Origin: Octadecabacter sp.
GTDB taxonomy: Bacteria > Pseudomonadota > Alphaproteobacteria > Rhodobacterales > Rhodobacteraceae
DNA: 6,545 nucleotides
Assembly: GCA_003533975.1 (NCBI GenBank)
Contig: DQCL01000085.1
Span: 1-6,545, forward strand
Direction: 5' to 3'
Part shown: piece by piece, positions 4,776 through 6,545 of the stretch
How positions within the stretch are numbered: the first letter of the stretch is position 1
Layout: each line of letters begins with the position of its first letter
Notes under the pieces: generated by a model
Told to the model about the DNA's origin: nothing
Seen by the model: the letters and a program-made list of their open reading frames with translations, nothing else
Databases searched by the model: none
Made by a program: the position numbers and the translations under genes

Positions 4776-6083
4776 ATGAAAAAAGCTTTATTCACTTACC
4801 TGATCGCACGCCACCGCAATGGTGATGAGGACGGTGGCATATACATCTTTGGCCTTTATATCTTTGCAGCAATTGCGATGATCAGCGGCATCGCAATTGA
4901 CGTGTCCCATTTAAACGCTGAGCGTACGAGATTGCAGTACACAACGGACCTCGCCGCACACGCCGCGCTCTACAACCGCGATAGCAAGACCAGCCTTGAG
5001 TCGATCACAGCGGCGTTGGCTGTTGTCGAAAAGGTTATGCCGGCAAACGAATATGGGACAATCTTGACGGCCAGTGACTTTCATTTTGGCACATATGATC
5101 ATGTGACTGATAGCTTCGTAACGGATTCAACCTTAACCACAGCAGTTCTGGTCAATGCGCGCAGGGAAGCGGCTGGCGGTAACCCTGTCAGCAACTTTCT
5201 GTTACAATTTGCAGGCTTCTCGGCCTTCGATGTGTCCGCACAGGCAGTCTTTACCACCTTCCGTCCGGCCTGTCTGCGCGAGGGGTTCGTTTCAGAAGGT
5301 GTCGTCGACATCCAGTCCAACAACGGCTTCTCAAGCGGGTTTTGCATCCATTCGAATACACACGTGTCGCTGAACCAGAATAACTATTTCGAAGAGGGCA
5401 CGATCGTTTCCATGCCCGATTTGGACGATCTTGATCTTCCAAATTCTGGTTTCGAGAATAACGAGGGACTTCAGGTTGCGCTACGTCAAGGCAGGCAGCA
5501 CATCCGGGTATTGAGCATGCTTGACGAGATTGCCGAAGGGCTCTTTGATTTCAATTCAGAACACATGCCTGCCTACATCACTGACCCGATAGTAAATTAT
5601 CATTTCGACCGCACATATGACCCCGCCGACTTCGTGCCAGGCACGATCAATTACCTCGATTGTAACCATGCGACTTTGGATGGCGGCATATACACTGATT
5701 TGGTCATCTATTCGGAATGTGACGTTAAGTTTGGTAATGGCGTCATTCTTGAGAATGTTGTTATCTTTTCTGAAGATACGTCTAGGAAAGCATTCACCGC
5801 TTCGGCTGGTCTCCAAGTCGGACGCGATGACGATTGTGCTGCCGATGGCGGGGGACAGCTTATCACTTATGGTGGAATGAATTTTCCTTCCAGCTTGCAG
5901 CTTTATGGTGGTCAGTTGATTGCGCTTGGCGACATTGAATTTGCGGCAAATGCTGACGGGATCGAGGGCGCGTCCATGATTTCTGCCGGCGAGATCAACG
6001 GCACATCCAATATGGATATGGCATTCTGCGGGACAGGCATGGAAAATAATTTTGAAGCGGAGTATTTCCGTCTAGCTCATTGA
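4776..6083 (+). CDS. TadG-like protein with N-terminal Flp/Tad membrane helix and beta-helix-like C-terminal region
   Basis: A 435-aa protein. The N-terminal module is typical of TadG-type proteins: DEDGG (17-21), a transmembrane helix at about 22-41 (IYIFGLYIFAAIAMISGIAI), then DVSHLNAERTRLQYTTDLAA (42-61), matching the family pattern D...R.RLQ..TD.AA. Residues about 65-160 resemble the alpha/beta segment found after it. From about 165 the protein is rich in Gly, Asn and short hydrophobic strands (for example 300-332 and 358-410). This suggests rungs of a right-handed beta-helix; no von Willebrand A motif (DxSxS) is seen. Six Cys (166, 190, 296, 315, 354, 418) all lie in this presumably extracytoplasmic part and may form disulfides. 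ATG 4776 lies 2 bp after the tadE stop; TTG 4770 is a less likely start. The ribosome-binding site is weak, so coupling to tadE is likely. It is probably a cell-envelope component of a Tad-type pilus or related surface structure. Confidence 0.82.
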   Translation: MKKALFTYLIARHRNGDEDGGIYIFGLYIFAAIAMISGIAIDVSHLNAERTRLQYTTDLAAHAALYNRDSKTSLESITAALAVVEKVMPANEYGTILTASDFHFGTYDHVTDSFVTDSTLTTAVLVNARREAAGGNPVSNFLLQFAGFSAFDVSAQAVFTTFRPACLREGFVSEGVVDIQSNNGFSSGFCIHSNTHVSLNQNNYFEEGTIVSMPDLDDLDLPNSGFENNEGLQVALRQGRQHIRVLSMLDEIAEGLFDFNSEHMPAYITDPIVNYHFDRTYDPADFVPGTINYLDCNHATLDGGIYTDLVIYSECDVKFGNGVILENVVIFSEDTSRKAFTASAGLQVGRDDDCAADGGGQLITYGGMNFPSSLQLYGGQLIALGDIEFAANADGIEGASMISAGEINGTSNMDMAFCGTGMENNFEAEYFRLAH

Positions 6084-6098
6084 GGTAGCGGCGTTGAT

Positions 6099-6126
6099 GT
6101 CAGAGGTTAACAACCCTTAACCTGAC
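6099..6126 (+). other. Inverted repeat downstream of the TadG-like gene
   Basis: AGGTTAA (6104-6110) and TTAACCT (6117-6123) form a perfect 7-bp stem around CAACCC. GTCAG upstream and GAC downstream could extend an alternative pairing with a 2-nt bulge. It starts 15 bp after the tadG-like stop but has no T-run, so it is more likely an mRNA 3'-end hairpin than a terminator by itself. Apart from this, 6084-6205 shows no gene. Confidence 0.4.
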
Positions 6127-6202
6127 ACACCGCGATCCGCCAAAGCCGACCTTCATGCAACTTGCAGCATCGGTCACTCCGGGCTCAGAACGGGCATTCA
6201 CC

Positions 6203-6240
6203 AAAAAAGGCCCGCCATCACTGGCGGGCCTTTCTTTCAT
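6203..6240. terminator. Strong bidirectional Rho-independent terminator
   Basis: A perfect 12-bp stem, AAAGGCCCGCCA (6206-6217) with TGGCGGGCCTTT (6222-6233), encloses a 4-nt TCAC loop. To the right it is followed by CTTTCATT; to the left the minus strand reads six T in a row (6208-6203). It separates the convergent TadG-like gene and BMP-family gene and should end both transcripts, with the leftward one having the better T-run. Confidence 0.92.
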
Positions 6241-6253
6241 TTACGAACCCAGC

Positions 6254-6545
6254 TTATTGCGGAATTTCACCTGTCAGGCCTTCGACGTAGAAGTTCATAC
6301 CGGCCAAGCCGTCGTCTGAGTAATCAGCAGCGGTTTCACCCTCAGCCAGCCACGCAGAGCCGTCCTGCTTGTTAATCGGGCCAGTGAACGCGTGGTATTC
6401 ACCAGACGCCAATTCTGCGACCATTGCTTCAGCTGATGCCTTTACGTCCGCAGGGATCGCGTCGGAGATTTCACCGATGCCAACCATGCCAGCGCCGATA
6501 CCATCCCACGTGGATGTGCTTTCCCATGTGCCGTCCATAACAGCC
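6254..6545 (-). CDS. C-terminal part of BMP-family ABC transporter substrate-binding protein, 5' truncated
   Basis: The minus-strand frame is open through the right edge, so only about the last 96 residues are present; the Met in AVMDGTWEST is internal, not a start. The segment AVMDGTWESTSTWDGIGAGM, then VPAxVK-like IPADVKASAEAM, HAFTGPINKQDG and GMNFYVEGLTGEIPQ match the C-terminal lobe of basic membrane protein (BMP/PnrA/Med) solute-binding proteins. Members bind purine nucleosides or related compounds and deliver them to an ABC importer; they are lipoproteins or periplasmic. The WYVEG-type motif near the end is a family hallmark (here FYVEG). ATPase and permease genes are not in view. Transcription probably ends at the hairpin 6206-6233. 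Confidence 0.88.
   Translation of the reverse strand, partial: AVMDGTWESTSTWDGIGAGMVGIGEISDAIPADVKASAEAMVAELASGEYHAFTGPINKQDGSAWLAEGETAADYSDDGLAGMNFYVEGLTGEIPQ

Noticed and set aside
6107..6121. TTAA-N6-TTAAC, resembling a CtrA box
   Set aside because: The CtrA consensus needs a 7-base spacer and a promoter; this has 6 and lies between convergent genes, where the bases are explained by the inverted repeat.

Overview
The window looks like a chromosomal segment of an alphaproteobacterium, most likely a Rhodobacteraceae/Roseobacter-group marine bacterium. The evidence is the gene content and protein style: a GcvT-type C-terminus as in dimethylglycine/sarcosine dehydrogenase-like proteins, a compact Hint_2-type protein, a TadE/TadG pair, a DadA-like FAD oxidoreductase and a BMP-family solute-binding protein. 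Coding sequence is moderately GC-rich, with a visibly more AT-rich stretch around 4080-4340. No tRNA, rRNA, CRISPR array, insertion sequence or phage gene was seen.

Layout from left to right. (1) 1-412 (+): C-terminal end of a GcvT-domain enzyme, closed by a strong hairpin terminator (442-479) that it shares with the convergent gene. (2) 478-915 (-): secreted four-EF-hand protein. (3) 994-1959 (-): APH-fold phosphotransferase. (4) 1960-2140: divergent intergenic region holding two perfect palindromes. (5) 2141-2683 (+): compact Hint-domain protein whose expected first catalytic residue is Gly. (6) 2696-3769 (-): DAO-family FAD oxidoreductase. It is preceded by, and overlaps by 4 bp (ATGA), a previously easy-to-miss 41-codon single-TM protein at 3766-3891 (-). 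(7) 3892-4347: gene-poor region with an inverted repeat over the small gene's ribosome-binding site, a possible 32-codon leader ORF (+), and a terminator pointing leftward with no obvious gene feeding it. (8) 4348-6083 (+): TadE-like pseudopilin and TadG-like protein, an apparent two-gene operon. (9) 6206-6233: strong bidirectional terminator. (10) 6254-6545 (-): C-terminal end of a BMP-family ABC transporter substrate-binding protein.

The genes do not form one pathway. Three functional themes can be seen: C1/amine or amino-acid oxidation (the GcvT-domain enzyme and the DAO-family oxidase), cell-surface appendage or envelope functions (TadE/TadG, EF-hand protein), and uptake (BMP protein). 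The least ordinary parts are the small membrane protein translationally coupled to the oxidase, the regulatory-looking sequences in 3892-4347, and the degenerate stand-alone Hint protein. I did not find convincing evidence for a wholly new multi-gene system.
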